Counted from the first letter of the stretch, positions 43,657 through 53,290 are shown. The stretch: DNA of 64,000 nucleotides from CALINB01 sp938045325 (GCA_038114465.1 JAYNQW010000005.1:100668-164667); one strand, 5' to 3'. Translations and numbers: made by a program. Notes: generated by a model from the sequence alone, not told the origin.

Positions 43657-44259
43657 TTAATCTTGAAACTTTTTTAAATCGTCCGGCGTGTCGATGTCCT
43701 GCGTCACGCTGTCATCATCCATATCAATTTCAACGACGTGGGCTTGGTGATGAGCGATTAATTTTTTCGCACCCGTATCGCCTGTTAACGCCTGCATCTC
43801 GGTGAAATATTTTTGCGGCCACACCACAGGGTTCCCTTGTTGCCCATCAAACACCGGCACGCAAATTTTCTCACTCTTGTGTTTCCCAAATTCAATGACC
43901 AAGCGATCGATGTGTTCGACTTTCAGCTTCGGCATATCGCCAAGACAAATGATGGCCCCCAGCGCCGACTGGGGCACCTTCTCAAGGCCACACAATAAAG
44001 ATGTGCTGAGGCCATCTTCATATCGTCCGTTATGGGTGAACGTGACATCGCACCCTTGAAGGGCTCGATGAATGGCCGACTCCTGATGGCCGGTGACGAC
44101 AATGATAGAACTCACGCGAGAGGCGCAGACTTGATCAAGCACACGCCGCACAAGGGGTGTCCCGTCAATGGGTGCCAACAGCTTATTCGCTTCCCCCATG
44201 CGCGAAGACGTGCCGGCAGCCAGCACGACGGCAACGACACGGGTGTCCGGGTTTGTCAC
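43657..44259 (-). CDS. mocA: MocA-like molybdenum cofactor cytidylyltransferase
   Basis: NTP-transferase fold protein (200 aa) that probably converts molybdopterin to the cytosine dinucleotide form used by xanthine-oxidase-family enzymes. The nucleotide-binding motif VVLAAGTSSRMGEANKLL and the metal site ICLGDMPKL are present. The ATG overlaps the xdhC stop (44256) by 4 bases. It is the distal gene of the maturation set transcribed away from the hydroxylase operon. MobA, which adds GMP, is an alternative, but the xdhC/cox context favours CMP. Confidence 0.85.
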   Translation of the reverse strand: MTNPDTRVVAVVLAAGTSSRMGEANKLLAPIDGTPLVRRVLDQVCASRVSSIIVVTGHQESAIHRALQGCDVTFTHNGRYEDGLSTSLLCGLEKVPQSALGAIICLGDMPKLKVEHIDRLVIEFGKHKSEKICVPVFDGQQGNPVVWPQKYFTEMQALTGDTGAKKLIAHHQAHVVEIDMDDDSVTQDIDTPDDLKKFQD

Positions 44260-44975
44260 TTTGCCCCGGGTTGGCTTGAGGTTGGTTGGCGCATGACCTG
44301 TGTCATTTGAGCGAGAATCGAAATCGCGATTTCTGTCGGCGACAACGCACCGATCGATAAACCAACCGGTCCATGAATGCGCGCGATTTCTTCATCGCTG
44401 AGACCCGCTTCCTTCAAGCGCTCGCAACGGCTCGCATGGGTGCGCCGGCTGCCCAGGGCACCGACGTAAAATGCGGGCGAGCGGAGCGCAAACATAATGG
44501 CCGGTTCGTCGAACTTCGGATCGTGACTGAGTGTCACGACCGCTGAGCGATGATCGGGTTGCAGTTTTTCCAAGGCCGGTTCCGGCCACTCGTCCATCAT
44601 GGTCACGCCGGGAAACCGGTCGGCGGTGGCGAACGCGCTACGCGGGTCGATCAGGATCACGTCGTAACCGGCCATCTTCGCCATCGGCGATAACGCCTGC
44701 GCGGTATGGACCGCACCGATGATGATCAAACGCAACGGCGGGTTATAGGCGCGCACGAACAAGGTTTTGCCGCCACCCGTTTCGATCGAGCCGCTACGGT
44801 CCTGGCGCAAGCGTTCCTGTACGGCTTTCATCGCCTCTTCATCAAGGGCGGCACCGTCGACGACGCCGGTTTCGTTGACCAAGCGTTCTTCGCCGGTTGC
44901 AAAATCCGTGACATGCGCCATCGCCTTTTTTTCGGCGCGCGCCTTCAACAAGGTATCCAGATATGCCCTTTTCAT
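44256..44975 (-). CDS. XdhC-type maturation factor, C-terminal Rossmann module
   Basis: XdhC/CoxF-like protein (239 aa). XdhC proteins bind and protect Moco and deliver sulphurated cofactor to hydroxylases. The XdhC_C Rossmann domain is clear: RLIIIGAVHTAQAL, VILIDPRSAFATADRF and the C-terminal VGALGSRRTHASRCERLKE with SIGALSPTEIAISILAQM. The N-terminal 80 residues are weakly similar to the XdhC_CoxI module. It lies 32 bases after the separate N-module gene. Confidence 0.86.
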   Translation of the reverse strand: MKRAYLDTLLKARAEKKAMAHVTDFATGEERLVNETGVVDGAALDEEAMKAVQERLRQDRSGSIETGGGKTLFVRAYNPPLRLIIIGAVHTAQALSPMAKMAGYDVILIDPRSAFATADRFPGVTMMDEWPEPALEKLQPDHRSAVVTLSHDPKFDEPAIMFALRSPAFYVGALGSRRTHASRCERLKEAGLSDEEIARIHGPVGLSIGALSPTEIAISILAQMTQVMRQPTSSQPGAK

Positions 44976-45007
44976 TGCGGCTTATTCACTCATTTATTGA
45001 TTTCGGT

Positions 45008-45331
45008 TTATTTCAACGGCTCGACGAAAACGTGAACTTCGCCGCCGCAGGAGAGGCCGACTTCCCAGGCCATATCATCGGTGACGCCGAATTCCATCAA
45101 TTCGGGCTTGCCCTCTTTAATGACACTCTTGGCCTGATCGATGACCGCCCCTTCGATGCAGCCGCCGGAGACGGACCCCACCATGGTGCCCTCATCATTC
45201 ACCGCCAATTGACTGCCGACAGGCCGCGGTGAAGACCCCCAGGTCTTGACCACGGTCGCGAGCGCCACGCCATGGCCTTCGTCTTGCCACGCCGCCGCTT
45301 GGGTCAACACATCATCCAGATCAGTCGTCAT
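45008..45331 (-). CDS. XdhC/CoxI family protein, N-terminal module only
   Basis: A 107-aa stand-alone XdhC_CoxI domain. Conserved motifs are ATVVKTWGSSPRPVGSQLAV, the SVSGGCIEGAV segment with the family Cys, and GLSCGGEVHVFVEP. In XdhC itself this is fused to the Rossmann part; here the two parts are separate adjacent genes. The ATG at 45331 is chosen because GAGGAG lies 10 bases upstream; ATGs at 45349 and 45355 lack a ribosome site. It diverges from the first large-subunit gene. Confidence 0.85.
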   Translation of the reverse strand: MTTDLDDVLTQAAAWQDEGHGVALATVVKTWGSSPRPVGSQLAVNDEGTMVGSVSGGCIEGAVIDQAKSVIKEGKPELMEFGVTDDMAWEVGLSCGGEVHVFVEPLK

Positions 45332-45502
45332 TGTCTGCCGGCTCCTCATATTCAAAAACGCGAATACACATTTAACAATATAACTGTAACGTAGAAATTG
45401 ACGAAAATCACCTAAACACGATTGCCAAGCTTACCGTAAGGTGGATAAAGTCATTCTTAACAAAAATACAAGCCTAATTCAGACATTTCGGGAAATATCA
45501 CC

Positions 45503-47866
45503 ATGGGACAATTCGGAATCGGCCAGCCGGTTCGGCGCAAAGAAGACGTTCACTTCGTCACCGGCCAAGGCTGCTACAACGACGATGTTAATCTTGAGGG
45601 CCAAGCGCAAGTTCAGTTTTTGCGCTCACCCCATGCGCATGCGGAAATCGTATCCATCGACACGTCAGAGGCCGAGAAAGCACCCGGCGTCATCGCTATT
45701 TTTACCGGCAAGGAAGCCGAAGCCGACGATTTTCCCGTTTTGTACTGCCTCGCTAATATTAAAGCGAGAAGCGGCAAACCGATGTTTTCGCCGGGCCGCA
45801 CGGCGCTTTGTACCGATAGGGTCCGCTTCGTCGGCGATCTTGTCGCCATGGTCGTTGCCGAAACCATCGATCAAGCCAAGGATGCGATTGAACTCATTGA
45901 GGTCGAGTACAACGAACTGCCGTCCAACACCGACACGGCGACAGCTGCGAGCCCGGATACCCCGCAAATTTGGCCCGATGCCGAAAACAACACCGTCGCG
46001 TTTTACGAAAACGACGACCCGGCAAAAGTCGATGCCATTTTCGAAAAAGCCTACAAAGTGGCTAAAGTCGATGTGGTCAACCCGCGCGTCATGGGCTCAC
46101 CCATGGAACCCCGTTCGGCACTCTCGACCTACGATGAGGAAAAGGATCTCGTCACGTTGCACAAACCATCACAAGGCGTGCACCGGACATGGGGAAACAT
46201 CGTCAAGCATTTGCCGAAGCTCGATAAAGAAAACATCCGCATTGTTTCGCATCATACCGGTGGCGGCTTCGGCCTCAGGACGAAGTCCTATCCGGAAAGC
46301 ACCCTGATGATTTGGGCGGCTAAACGGCTGAAAAGACCGCTCAAGTGGCGCGGCGACCGCTACGAAACCATGGTGTGCGATACCCATGGCCGCGATCATA
46401 TCACCCACGGCGAGGTTGCCTTGGACGAACAGGGCAAGATCATGGCCGCGCGAATATATGTGACAGCCAGCGTCGGTGCCTATCCGTTCGAGAACGGACC
46501 GGCCGTGCCGACCTTTTCCAGCGGGCGCGTGACGGGCCAAGTGTACGTCATTCCGGCAATCCACCACACGGTTCGCACCGTGATGACCAACAACTCGCCG
46601 ACCTGCAGCTATCGTGGTGCCGGTCGACCCGAAGCCGCCTACATCATGGAACGCCTGATGGAAGAGATTGCCAACGTGATGGACATTACGCCGGCCGAAG
46701 CGCGGCGCCGCAATTTCATTACCCCGGACATGATCCCTTATATCAATAACCAGGGGTTTGAAATCGACTCGGGCCATTTCGAAGAAACCATGGATATGGC
46801 CATCGATTTGCACGACTGGAACGGTTTCGAAGCGCGCAAAAAAGAATCCGAAGCCCAGGGAAAAATGCGCGGTATCGGTATCGGTTACTTTATCGAAGCT
46901 TCCGGCGGCCAACCCGAGGAAGAGGCCCGCGTGAAGATCGACGAAGACGGCAAGGTTACGCTTTATGTCGGCACGTACTCTCAAGGCCAAGGCCATGCCA
47001 CCGTGTTCCCGCAGATCATCGCCGATAAGCTCGGTGTCGATTACGATTCAATTGACGTGATCGACGGCGGCGACACCCATGGTGAAGTGCCGTTCGGACG
47101 CGGCTCAGGCGGCTCACGCTCATCCATGATGGGCGGCACGGCAACGGCACGTTCGTGCGATGAAGTCATTGTCAAAGGCAAAAAAATCGCCGCTCACAAC
47201 CTGCAAACCTCGCCGAATAAAATCGAATTCGAAGAGGGTGTGTTTAAAGCCGTCGACAGCGGCGGCACGATGACCATCCTCGAGGTTGCCAAAATCGCCA
47301 ACGATAAAAGCAAAATTCCCGACGATATCGAGCCGGGCCTGAACGAACGGTATCACTATGACCGGGGCAATGTGCCGACATCCTACAATCACCCCAACGG
47401 CTGTCATATCGCCGAAGTGGAAATCGATCCCGCGACCGGCGTGATCGAGGTGGTGAAATACACCGCGGTCGATGATAACGGCGTCGTTCTCAACCCGATG
47501 ATCGTACACGGCCAAATTCACGGCGGCGTCGTGCAAGGCCTCGGCCAGGCATTGTTTGAGCGCACGACCTACGATCCCGAAAACGGCCAGATCATTACGG
47601 GATCGTTCCTCGATTACGCGATGCCGAAAGCCAAACATGTCCCGGACTTGGTCGCGGCGAATAACGAAAACGCGCCGTGCCCGGTTAACGAACTCGGCGT
47701 CAAAGGGGCCGGCGAAGGCGGCTGCTGCGGCGCGCCACCGGCGATTGTGAATGCGACGTTGAATGCGCTTAAACCGCTCGGCATCACCCATGTCGACATG
47801 CCGTTGGATTCCGAAAAAATCTGGCGCTTGATCCAAAACGCTAAATCCGCCGCGGCGGCAGAATAA
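45503..47866 (+). CDS. Molybdenum hydroxylase large subunit, form II CoxL-like (copy 1)
   Basis: Moco-binding catalytic subunit of the xanthine oxidase/CO dehydrogenase family (787 aa). GGGFGLRTKSYPE and the catalytic Glu738 (GVKGAGEGGCCGAPP) are present. The active-site loop reads CSYRGAGRPEAAYIMER (Cys368, Tyr370-Arg375). The RGAGR type marks form II, not the AYRCSFR of true CO dehydrogenase, so CO oxidation is uncertain and the substrate unknown. Form II normally has AYRGAGR; this copy has Cys-Ser before the Tyr. It shares the operon with the Fe-S and FAD subunits and with a paralogue at 49187. GGGAAAT precedes the ATG. Confidence 0.92.
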   Translation: MGQFGIGQPVRRKEDVHFVTGQGCYNDDVNLEGQAQVQFLRSPHAHAEIVSIDTSEAEKAPGVIAIFTGKEAEADDFPVLYCLANIKARSGKPMFSPGRTALCTDRVRFVGDLVAMVVAETIDQAKDAIELIEVEYNELPSNTDTATAASPDTPQIWPDAENNTVAFYENDDPAKVDAIFEKAYKVAKVDVVNPRVMGSPMEPRSALSTYDEEKDLVTLHKPSQGVHRTWGNIVKHLPKLDKENIRIVSHHTGGGFGLRTKSYPESTLMIWAAKRLKRPLKWRGDRYETMVCDTHGRDHITHGEVALDEQGKIMAARIYVTASVGAYPFENGPAVPTFSSGRVTGQVYVIPAIHHTVRTVMTNNSPTCSYRGAGRPEAAYIMERLMEEIANVMDITPAEARRRNFITPDMIPYINNQGFEIDSGHFEETMDMAIDLHDWNGFEARKKESEAQGKMRGIGIGYFIEASGGQPEEEARVKIDEDGKVTLYVGTYSQGQGHATVFPQIIADKLGVDYDSIDVIDGGDTHGEVPFGRGSGGSRSSMMGGTATARSCDEVIVKGKKIAAHNLQTSPNKIEFEEGVFKAVDSGGTMTILEVAKIANDKSKIPDDIEPGLNERYHYDRGNVPTSYNHPNGCHIAEVEIDPATGVIEVVKYTAVDDNGVVLNPMIVHGQIHGGVVQGLGQALFERTTYDPENGQIITGSFLDYAMPKAKHVPDLVAANNENAPCPVNELGVKGAGEGGCCGAPPAIVNATLNALKPLGITHVDMPLDSEKIWRLIQNAKSAAAAE

Positions 47867-47882
47867 TAATAAGGGGGAAAAC

Positions 47883-48362
47883 ATGAGCATCACCGTCAAC
47901 ATGACCGTAAACGGCAAGAAAGTTTCCGGCGACGTGGAGCCGCGCACCTTGCTCGTCCATTTTATCCGCGAACACTTAAAACTCACCGGCACCCATGTCG
48001 CCTGCGACACCAGCCAATGCGGCGCCTGTACTGTGCACGTCGACGGCAAGGCCGTGAAATCCTGCACCATGCTGGCTGTACAAGCCGAAGGAGCGGACGT
48101 CACCACCATTGAAGGCGTCGCCAACGCGGACGGCTCGCTTCATCCGATGCAATTCGCCTTTCAGGACAACCACGGCTTGCAATGCGGCTTCTGCACACCG
48201 GGCATGGTGATGATGGCGATCGATATCGGCAAACGCCACGCGAACCCGGATGCCGATACGGTGCGCCATGAACTCGACGGCAACATCTGCCGCTGCACCG
48301 GTTATCACAACATCGTTAAAGCGGTCATCGCCGGCGCCAAAGCGATGAACGCATCCAAATAA
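47883..48362 (+). CDS. [2Fe-2S] subunit of molybdenum hydroxylase, CoxS-like
   Basis: Electron-transfer subunit with two [2Fe-2S] clusters (159 aa). The plant-ferredoxin-type cluster is CDTSQCGACTVHVDGK with a fourth Cys in KSCTM; the helical-domain cluster is LQCGFCTPGMVM plus NICRCTGYHN. It carries electrons from Moco to the FAD subunit. It starts 16 bases after the first large subunit behind a GGGGG ribosome site. The order L-S-M-L differs from the M-S-L of classical cox operons. Confidence 0.94.
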   Translation: MSITVNMTVNGKKVSGDVEPRTLLVHFIREHLKLTGTHVACDTSQCGACTVHVDGKAVKSCTMLAVQAEGADVTTIEGVANADGSLHPMQFAFQDNHGLQCGFCTPGMVMMAIDIGKRHANPDADTVRHELDGNICRCTGYHNIVKAVIAGAKAMNASK

Positions 48363-48374
48363 GGGGCCTAAGCA

Positions 48375-49166
48375 ATGTATAATTTCGACTATCACAAACC
48401 GGCTAGCCTCGATGAAGCGTTGGCATTGCTGAAAGACTCCGACGACGCGATGGTGATCTCCGGCGGCATGACATTGCTGCCGACCATGAAACAGCGCCTG
48501 GCATCGCCGTCGGCACTCATCGATTTGAGCGGCATCAGCAATCTATCCGGCATTACACTGAGCGGGAATACACTCACCATCGGCGCCATGACGTGTCATG
48601 CCGACGTCGCAACCTCTGCCGACGTTCAAAAAGCTATTCCGGCATTATCGCATTTGGCTGGGCACATCGGCGATCCGCAAGTCCGCAACCGGGGCACCAT
48701 TGGCGGCTCCGTTGCCAATGCCGACCCGGCGGCCGATTATCCGGCGGCGGTTCTCGGCTTAAACGCAACGATCGAAACGAACACGCGAAAAATTGCCGCC
48801 GACGATTTCTTCGTCGATTTATTTGAAACCGCCCTGGATGAAGGTGAAATCGTCACCGCCGTTCATTTTGCCGTTCCGGATCAAGCGGGTTACGCCAAGT
48901 TTGAAAATCCGGCATCCGGTTACGCCATGGTTGGCGTGATGGTAGCCAAATACGGCAGTGATGTGCGTGTCGCCGTCACCGGCGCCGGCCCCAGCGCGTT
49001 CCGGGCCGCTGACATGGAAGCGGCTCTCGCGAAAAACTTTTCGCCCGATGCCTTGGGGGGAATTTCGGTTTCCGCCGATGGCTTAAACAGCGATATGCAT
49101 GCCAGTGCGGCGTACCGCGCCCACCTCGTTACCGTGATGGCGCAGCGCGCGGTCGCCGCGGCTTAA
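48375..49166 (+). CDS. FAD-binding subunit of molybdenum hydroxylase, CoxM-like
   Basis: Medium subunit (263 aa) of the FAD_binding_5 / CO_deh_flav_C type, handing electrons to an unknown acceptor. The FAD motifs are VISGGMTLLPTMKQR and RNRGTIGGSVANADPAADYP. The C-terminal domain VAVTGAGPSAFRAADMEAAL is intact. The N-terminus MYNFDYHKPASLDEAL is typical. It is 12 bases after the Fe-S gene and 20 before the second large subunit. Confidence 0.93.
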   Translation: MYNFDYHKPASLDEALALLKDSDDAMVISGGMTLLPTMKQRLASPSALIDLSGISNLSGITLSGNTLTIGAMTCHADVATSADVQKAIPALSHLAGHIGDPQVRNRGTIGGSVANADPAADYPAAVLGLNATIETNTRKIAADDFFVDLFETALDEGEIVTAVHFAVPDQAGYAKFENPASGYAMVGVMVAKYGSDVRVAVTGAGPSAFRAADMEAALAKNFSPDALGGISVSADGLNSDMHASAAYRAHLVTVMAQRAVAAA

Positions 49167-49186
49167 CGTCAACCCGGAGCGCCGCC

Positions 49187-51583
49187 ATGGGGCAATTCGG
49201 TATCGGCCAACCAGTTCGGCGCCAGGAAGACATACGCTTTGTCACCGGCCAAGGTTGCTTCACGGACGATTTCAACATCGACGGCCAGGCCTACGTTCAG
49301 TTTCTGCGTTCGCCGCACGCGCATGCGGAAATCGTTTCAATCAATACTTCAAGTGCTGAAACCGCGCCTGGTGTTATTGCGGTGTTTACCGGCAAAGAAG
49401 CCGAGGCCGACGATTTTCCCGTCCTGCGTTGCAATGCCAAAATACCGTGCAAAGACGGCTGGGAGATGTTTTCACCGCCCCGCCCTGCCCTTTGTACCGA
49501 TCGGGTCCGCTTCGTCGGCGATCTCATGGCAATGGTGATTGCCGAAACCGCCGAGCAGGCGAAAGACGCCGCCGAACAGATTGAGATCGATTACAACGAA
49601 TTGCCGTGCCACACCGATACCGCCACGGCTGCTTTACCGGATACGCCGCAACTCTGGCCCGGCTGCAAAGAAAACACGGTTTCCTATTGGGAAAATAAAG
49701 ACCCCGCCCCCGTCGATGATGTTTTTTCAAAAGCTTTTAAAGTTGCGAAAGTCGATGTCATCAGCCCGCGGGTCATGGGCTCGCCCATGGAACCCCGCGT
49801 CGCCGTCGCGGATTATGATGCCGAAAAAAATCTCACAACGATATACAACCCGTCCCAGGGTGTGCACCGGCAATGGAATCTGTTCCCGAAATACCTGCCC
49901 AAGCTTGAGCAAGAAAACATCCGCGTCGTCTCGCTTGATGTTGGTGGCGGATTCGGCCTGCGCATCAAGACTTATCCGGAAAGCACCCTGCTGATCTGGG
50001 CGGCGGCGCGCCTAAAAAGAGCGTTAAAGTGGTGCGGTGATCGTTACGAGACGTTGGTGTCCGACAACCACGCCCGCGATCATGTCACCCACGGCGAGTT
50101 GGCACTCGATGAAGACGGCAAGATTATGGCCGCGCGCATTCATGTCACCGCGAGCATCGGTGCCTATCCGCTTGAAAAAGGACCCGCCGTACCGACGTTC
50201 TCGAGCGGGCGCGTCACCGGACAGGCTTATATCATTCCCGAATTGCATCACACGGTGCGTTGCGTTTTTACCAATAACTCGCCGACTGAAGCTTACCGCG
50301 GCGCCGGGCGGCCCGAGGCCGCCTACATCATGGAACGCCTCATGGAGGAAGCGGCCATCGTGATGAATCTTGAACCCGCCGAAATTCGCCGGCGAAATTT
50401 TATCACGCCTCAAATGCTCCCGTACATCAACACGCAGGGTTTCGAAATCGACTCGGGTCACTTCGAGGAAACCATGGACATAGCGATGAAGCATGCCGAC
50501 TGGAACGGATTTAAGGCGCGCCAAAAAGAAAGTGAAGCCCGCGGAAAAATGCGCGGCATCGGCATTGGATATTTCATCGAAGCCTCCGGCGGTACCACGC
50601 CATACGAAGAAGCCCGGGTCCGGTTTAACGACAACGGCACCGTGACGTTATTCGCCGGCACGTTTTCCCACGGCCAGGGTCACGCCACGGTATTTCCGCA
50701 AATCGTCGCCGATAAACTCGGTATCGATTACAACACCATCGATTACGTCGATGACGGCGATACCCACGGCGAGGTGACCTTCGGCGGCGGGACCGGCGGG
50801 TCGCGATCGTCCATGATGGGCGGCACCGCAACGGCGCGCTCGTGTGATGCCGTCATCGTCAAAGGTAAAAAAATCGCCGCTCATAACTTGCAAACAACGC
50901 CCGAAAAAATCGAATTTAACAACGGTGTGTTCAAGGCCGTCGATAGCGGTGGCACCATGACGATCCTGGAAGCCGCCGCCGCCGCACGCGATCCGGAAAA
51001 GCGGCCCGACGATGTCGAATCAGGTTTCGATGAACGCTACCGCTACGACCGCAACAACGATGAAACAACCGGCCGGACACGCATCACCAAGGAAACCCAT
51101 AATCATCCCAACGGCTGCCATATCGCTGAAGTCGAAATCGATCCCGACACCGGCGTCATTACCGTCGTGAACTATACCGCTGCCGACGATAACGGTATCG
51201 TCCTCAATCCGATGATCCTGCATGGACAAATACACGGCGGCGTCGTGCAAGGGCTCGGCCAGGCCCTCCTCGAACGAACGACTTACGATGCCGAAACCGG
51301 CCAGTTCCTGACCGGCTCGTTCCTCGACTACGCCATGCCGCGCGCCAAGCACGTGCCCAACATCACGACCGTAAACAACGAAAATGCGCCGTGCCTGGTC
51401 AACGAGCTTGGCGTCAAGGGTGCGGGTGAAGGCGGCTGCTGCGGCGCACCGCCGGCGATCGTGAACGCGGTGCTGAATGCGCTGAAGCCGCTCGGCATTA
51501 CACACATCGACATGCCACTTCATTCGGAAAAGATCTGGCGCCTTATTCACGAAGCCAAACGAGCGGGCGCATCAGCCGCTTAA
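49187..51583 (+). CDS. Molybdenum hydroxylase large subunit, form II CoxL-like (copy 2)
   Basis: A second full-length catalytic subunit (798 aa), closely similar to the one at 45503 along its whole length. The active-site loop is EAYRGAGRPEAAYIMER (Tyr370-Arg375), the standard form II sequence, and the catalytic Glu is 748 (GVKGAGEGGCCG). It has about ten extra residues near 625-640 (NNDETTGRTRITKETHNHP), absent from copy 1. GGAG lies 7-8 bases before the ATG. The 3' end overlaps the convergent MATE gene by 4 bases. Whether both copies pair with the single Fe-S and FAD subunits is unknown. Confidence 0.92.
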   Translation: MGQFGIGQPVRRQEDIRFVTGQGCFTDDFNIDGQAYVQFLRSPHAHAEIVSINTSSAETAPGVIAVFTGKEAEADDFPVLRCNAKIPCKDGWEMFSPPRPALCTDRVRFVGDLMAMVIAETAEQAKDAAEQIEIDYNELPCHTDTATAALPDTPQLWPGCKENTVSYWENKDPAPVDDVFSKAFKVAKVDVISPRVMGSPMEPRVAVADYDAEKNLTTIYNPSQGVHRQWNLFPKYLPKLEQENIRVVSLDVGGGFGLRIKTYPESTLLIWAAARLKRALKWCGDRYETLVSDNHARDHVTHGELALDEDGKIMAARIHVTASIGAYPLEKGPAVPTFSSGRVTGQAYIIPELHHTVRCVFTNNSPTEAYRGAGRPEAAYIMERLMEEAAIVMNLEPAEIRRRNFITPQMLPYINTQGFEIDSGHFEETMDIAMKHADWNGFKARQKESEARGKMRGIGIGYFIEASGGTTPYEEARVRFNDNGTVTLFAGTFSHGQGHATVFPQIVADKLGIDYNTIDYVDDGDTHGEVTFGGGTGGSRSSMMGGTATARSCDAVIVKGKKIAAHNLQTTPEKIEFNNGVFKAVDSGGTMTILEAAAAARDPEKRPDDVESGFDERYRYDRNNDETTGRTRITKETHNHPNGCHIAEVEIDPDTGVITVVNYTAADDNGIVLNPMILHGQIHGGVVQGLGQALLERTTYDAETGQFLTGSFLDYAMPRAKHVPNITTVNNENAPCLVNELGVKGAGEGGCCGAPPAIVNAVLNALKPLGITHIDMPLHSEKIWRLIHEAKRAGASAA

Positions 51584-52992
51584 TTCTGCGGCGGCCAAAA
51601 CGCATCACGCCGGTGAAACCGCCACAATAAAAGGACGGCGGCGATCGTGAGGCCGATGGCAAAACCGATCCAGATACCTAAGCCGCCGAAACCGAACCGG
51701 AACGTTAGTAAGTAACAGGCAGGAAAGCCGATGACCCAGTAACTGAAGATGGCGACCAAACTGGGTGTGCGGGTGTCTTTCAATCCGCGCAGCACACTTG
51801 CGCCGACCGCCTGCAAACCATCCACCCATTGAAACAAGCCGGCGATGATTAAGTAGGTCACGGACAACGTTATCAATGGCGCATTTTGCGGTGCTTCGAT
51901 ATCCAAAAACAAATCGATCAGCGGCACCGGGATCAACCAAAACAACACCGCCGGAATAAAGGCATAAACGCAGATGATGCCGAGCGCCGTCCAACCCGCG
52001 TAGGCGACACCGCGCGCCTGATTGGCGCCCGCCGCCCAGCCGACCCGGATTTCGGCCGCCTGTGACAATCCGAGCGGCACCATGAAAGCAAACGATGCAT
52101 ATTGAAAGGCGATAGCGTAGGCGGCCGTTTCGGCCACGCCGATCCAACCCATCATCAGGCCCGCGCCGCAAAAAAAACTCAGCTCGGCCGTGCGCGCGCA
52201 ACCGACCGGCGCGCCGATTTTGAAAATCTCAGTAAAGCGCGGCCAATCGGGGCGCCAAAACCGAGCAAACAGTGCATAGCGGCGAAACGGCGGTGTGATC
52301 ACGACATAAACCGCAAGCCCGAGAAACAATGCCGTGTTCACGAGGCTTGTACTCAGACCGATTCCCGTCAGGCCTAAAGCGGGCAAGCCCCATTTACCGT
52401 ACATCAACACATAATTTGTAACACCGTTCAGGATGATGCCGCCGCAAGCAACGATAAAGACGGCCTGCGGCCGGCCCAAAGCGGACAGAAAAAACTGCAA
52501 CACGGCAAAGCCCAACATCGGCACAAGTGCCCACGACGCCGCTCTCAAATAAGAGCCCGATAATGCTGCGACATCGCGTTCCTGATTAATGGCAACGAGA
52601 AACGCCTCGCCATGAAAGACCGCCAATGCGCCGAAACCGCTGAGCAGAAACGCAACCCAAAAGCCTTGTCGCACCGTTCGGCGCACGGCCCTGAACCGGC
52701 GCGCGCCCATCGCTTGCGCCGCCAACGGTGCGACCGCAGTCACGATACCGGCGGCCATGATATACAACGGGAAGTAGATGTAATTGGCCAAAGCCCCGGC
52801 AGCGAGGGATTTCGCGCCAAGCCAGCCCATCATCACCATGTCGGTCGCCAACATAGTCTTGAAGGCGAGCGCGGCGAGCACCAGCGGCAACGCTAAGCGG
52901 ACCGTCTCCGCGGCTTCATGACGCACCCGGTCCGCAAATGTCCCGGCGTCCGGCTGGCGGGGTTCTTTTAATTTTTGCGTATCGATTTGCAT
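51580..52992 (-). CDS. MATE family multidrug/metabolite efflux transporter
   Basis: Inner-membrane cation-coupled exporter (470 aa, about 12 TM helices in two homologous halves). The family motif region is FKTMLATDMVMMGWLGAKSL in the first half and GLFQWVDGLQAVGASVLRG in the second. The substrate is unknown. Immediately before the start codon is a GCGCGC-GATAT-GCGCGC hairpin in place of a ribosome site, so the start may be inaccurate or translation restrained. It converges on the hydroxylase operon with a 4-base overlap. Confidence 0.92.
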   Translation of the reverse strand: MQIDTQKLKEPRQPDAGTFADRVRHEAAETVRLALPLVLAALAFKTMLATDMVMMGWLGAKSLAAGALANYIYFPLYIMAAGIVTAVAPLAAQAMGARRFRAVRRTVRQGFWVAFLLSGFGALAVFHGEAFLVAINQERDVAALSGSYLRAASWALVPMLGFAVLQFFLSALGRPQAVFIVACGGIILNGVTNYVLMYGKWGLPALGLTGIGLSTSLVNTALFLGLAVYVVITPPFRRYALFARFWRPDWPRFTEIFKIGAPVGCARTAELSFFCGAGLMMGWIGVAETAAYAIAFQYASFAFMVPLGLSQAAEIRVGWAAGANQARGVAYAGWTALGIICVYAFIPAVLFWLIPVPLIDLFLDIEAPQNAPLITLSVTYLIIAGLFQWVDGLQAVGASVLRGLKDTRTPSLVAIFSYWVIGFPACYLLTFRFGFGGLGIWIGFAIGLTIAAVLLLWRFHRRDAFWPPQN

Positions 52993-53290
52993 GGGGCGCG
53001 CGATATGCGCGCATTAGCGGAAAAGATCAACTGCTATGGCGTGGTTTTCGCCTGAACAGCAGCATTTGGCCTTAGAATTCCCGGATTTCCGCCAAACTGT
53101 AACTGAATTGCCACATTTTGATGCAGTATTACCGTCAAATACTAGTCATTGTAATGTAAAATTAACCAAACCTCTATATTTAGGGGTGCTTAATGAGGGA
53201 GACAGACCGGACATGACCTCAAGAATATAATTCCGGTGGAACCTAGGGACATCGTGGGAGGCCGCAACGGCCAGATCAGGAGCGTGTGCC
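52993..53290. other. 298-base intergenic region between the MATE gene and a small secreted-protein gene
   Basis: It contains the GCGCGC-GATAT-GCGCGC hairpin (52996-53012) next to the MATE start, then AT-rich sequence around 53130-53200. A 64-codon open frame at 53036-53230 lacks a ribosome site and any recognisable domain. No RNA gene or clear promoter is seen. Confidence 0.5.

Noticed and set aside
45441..46307. 288-codon open frame rich in Arg, Lys, Ser and Pro
   Set aside because: It lies in another frame of the clearly conserved large hydroxylase subunit and has no domain.
53036..53230. 64-codon open frame in the gap after the MATE gene
   Set aside because: No ribosome site, no recognisable domain and ordinary non-coding composition.
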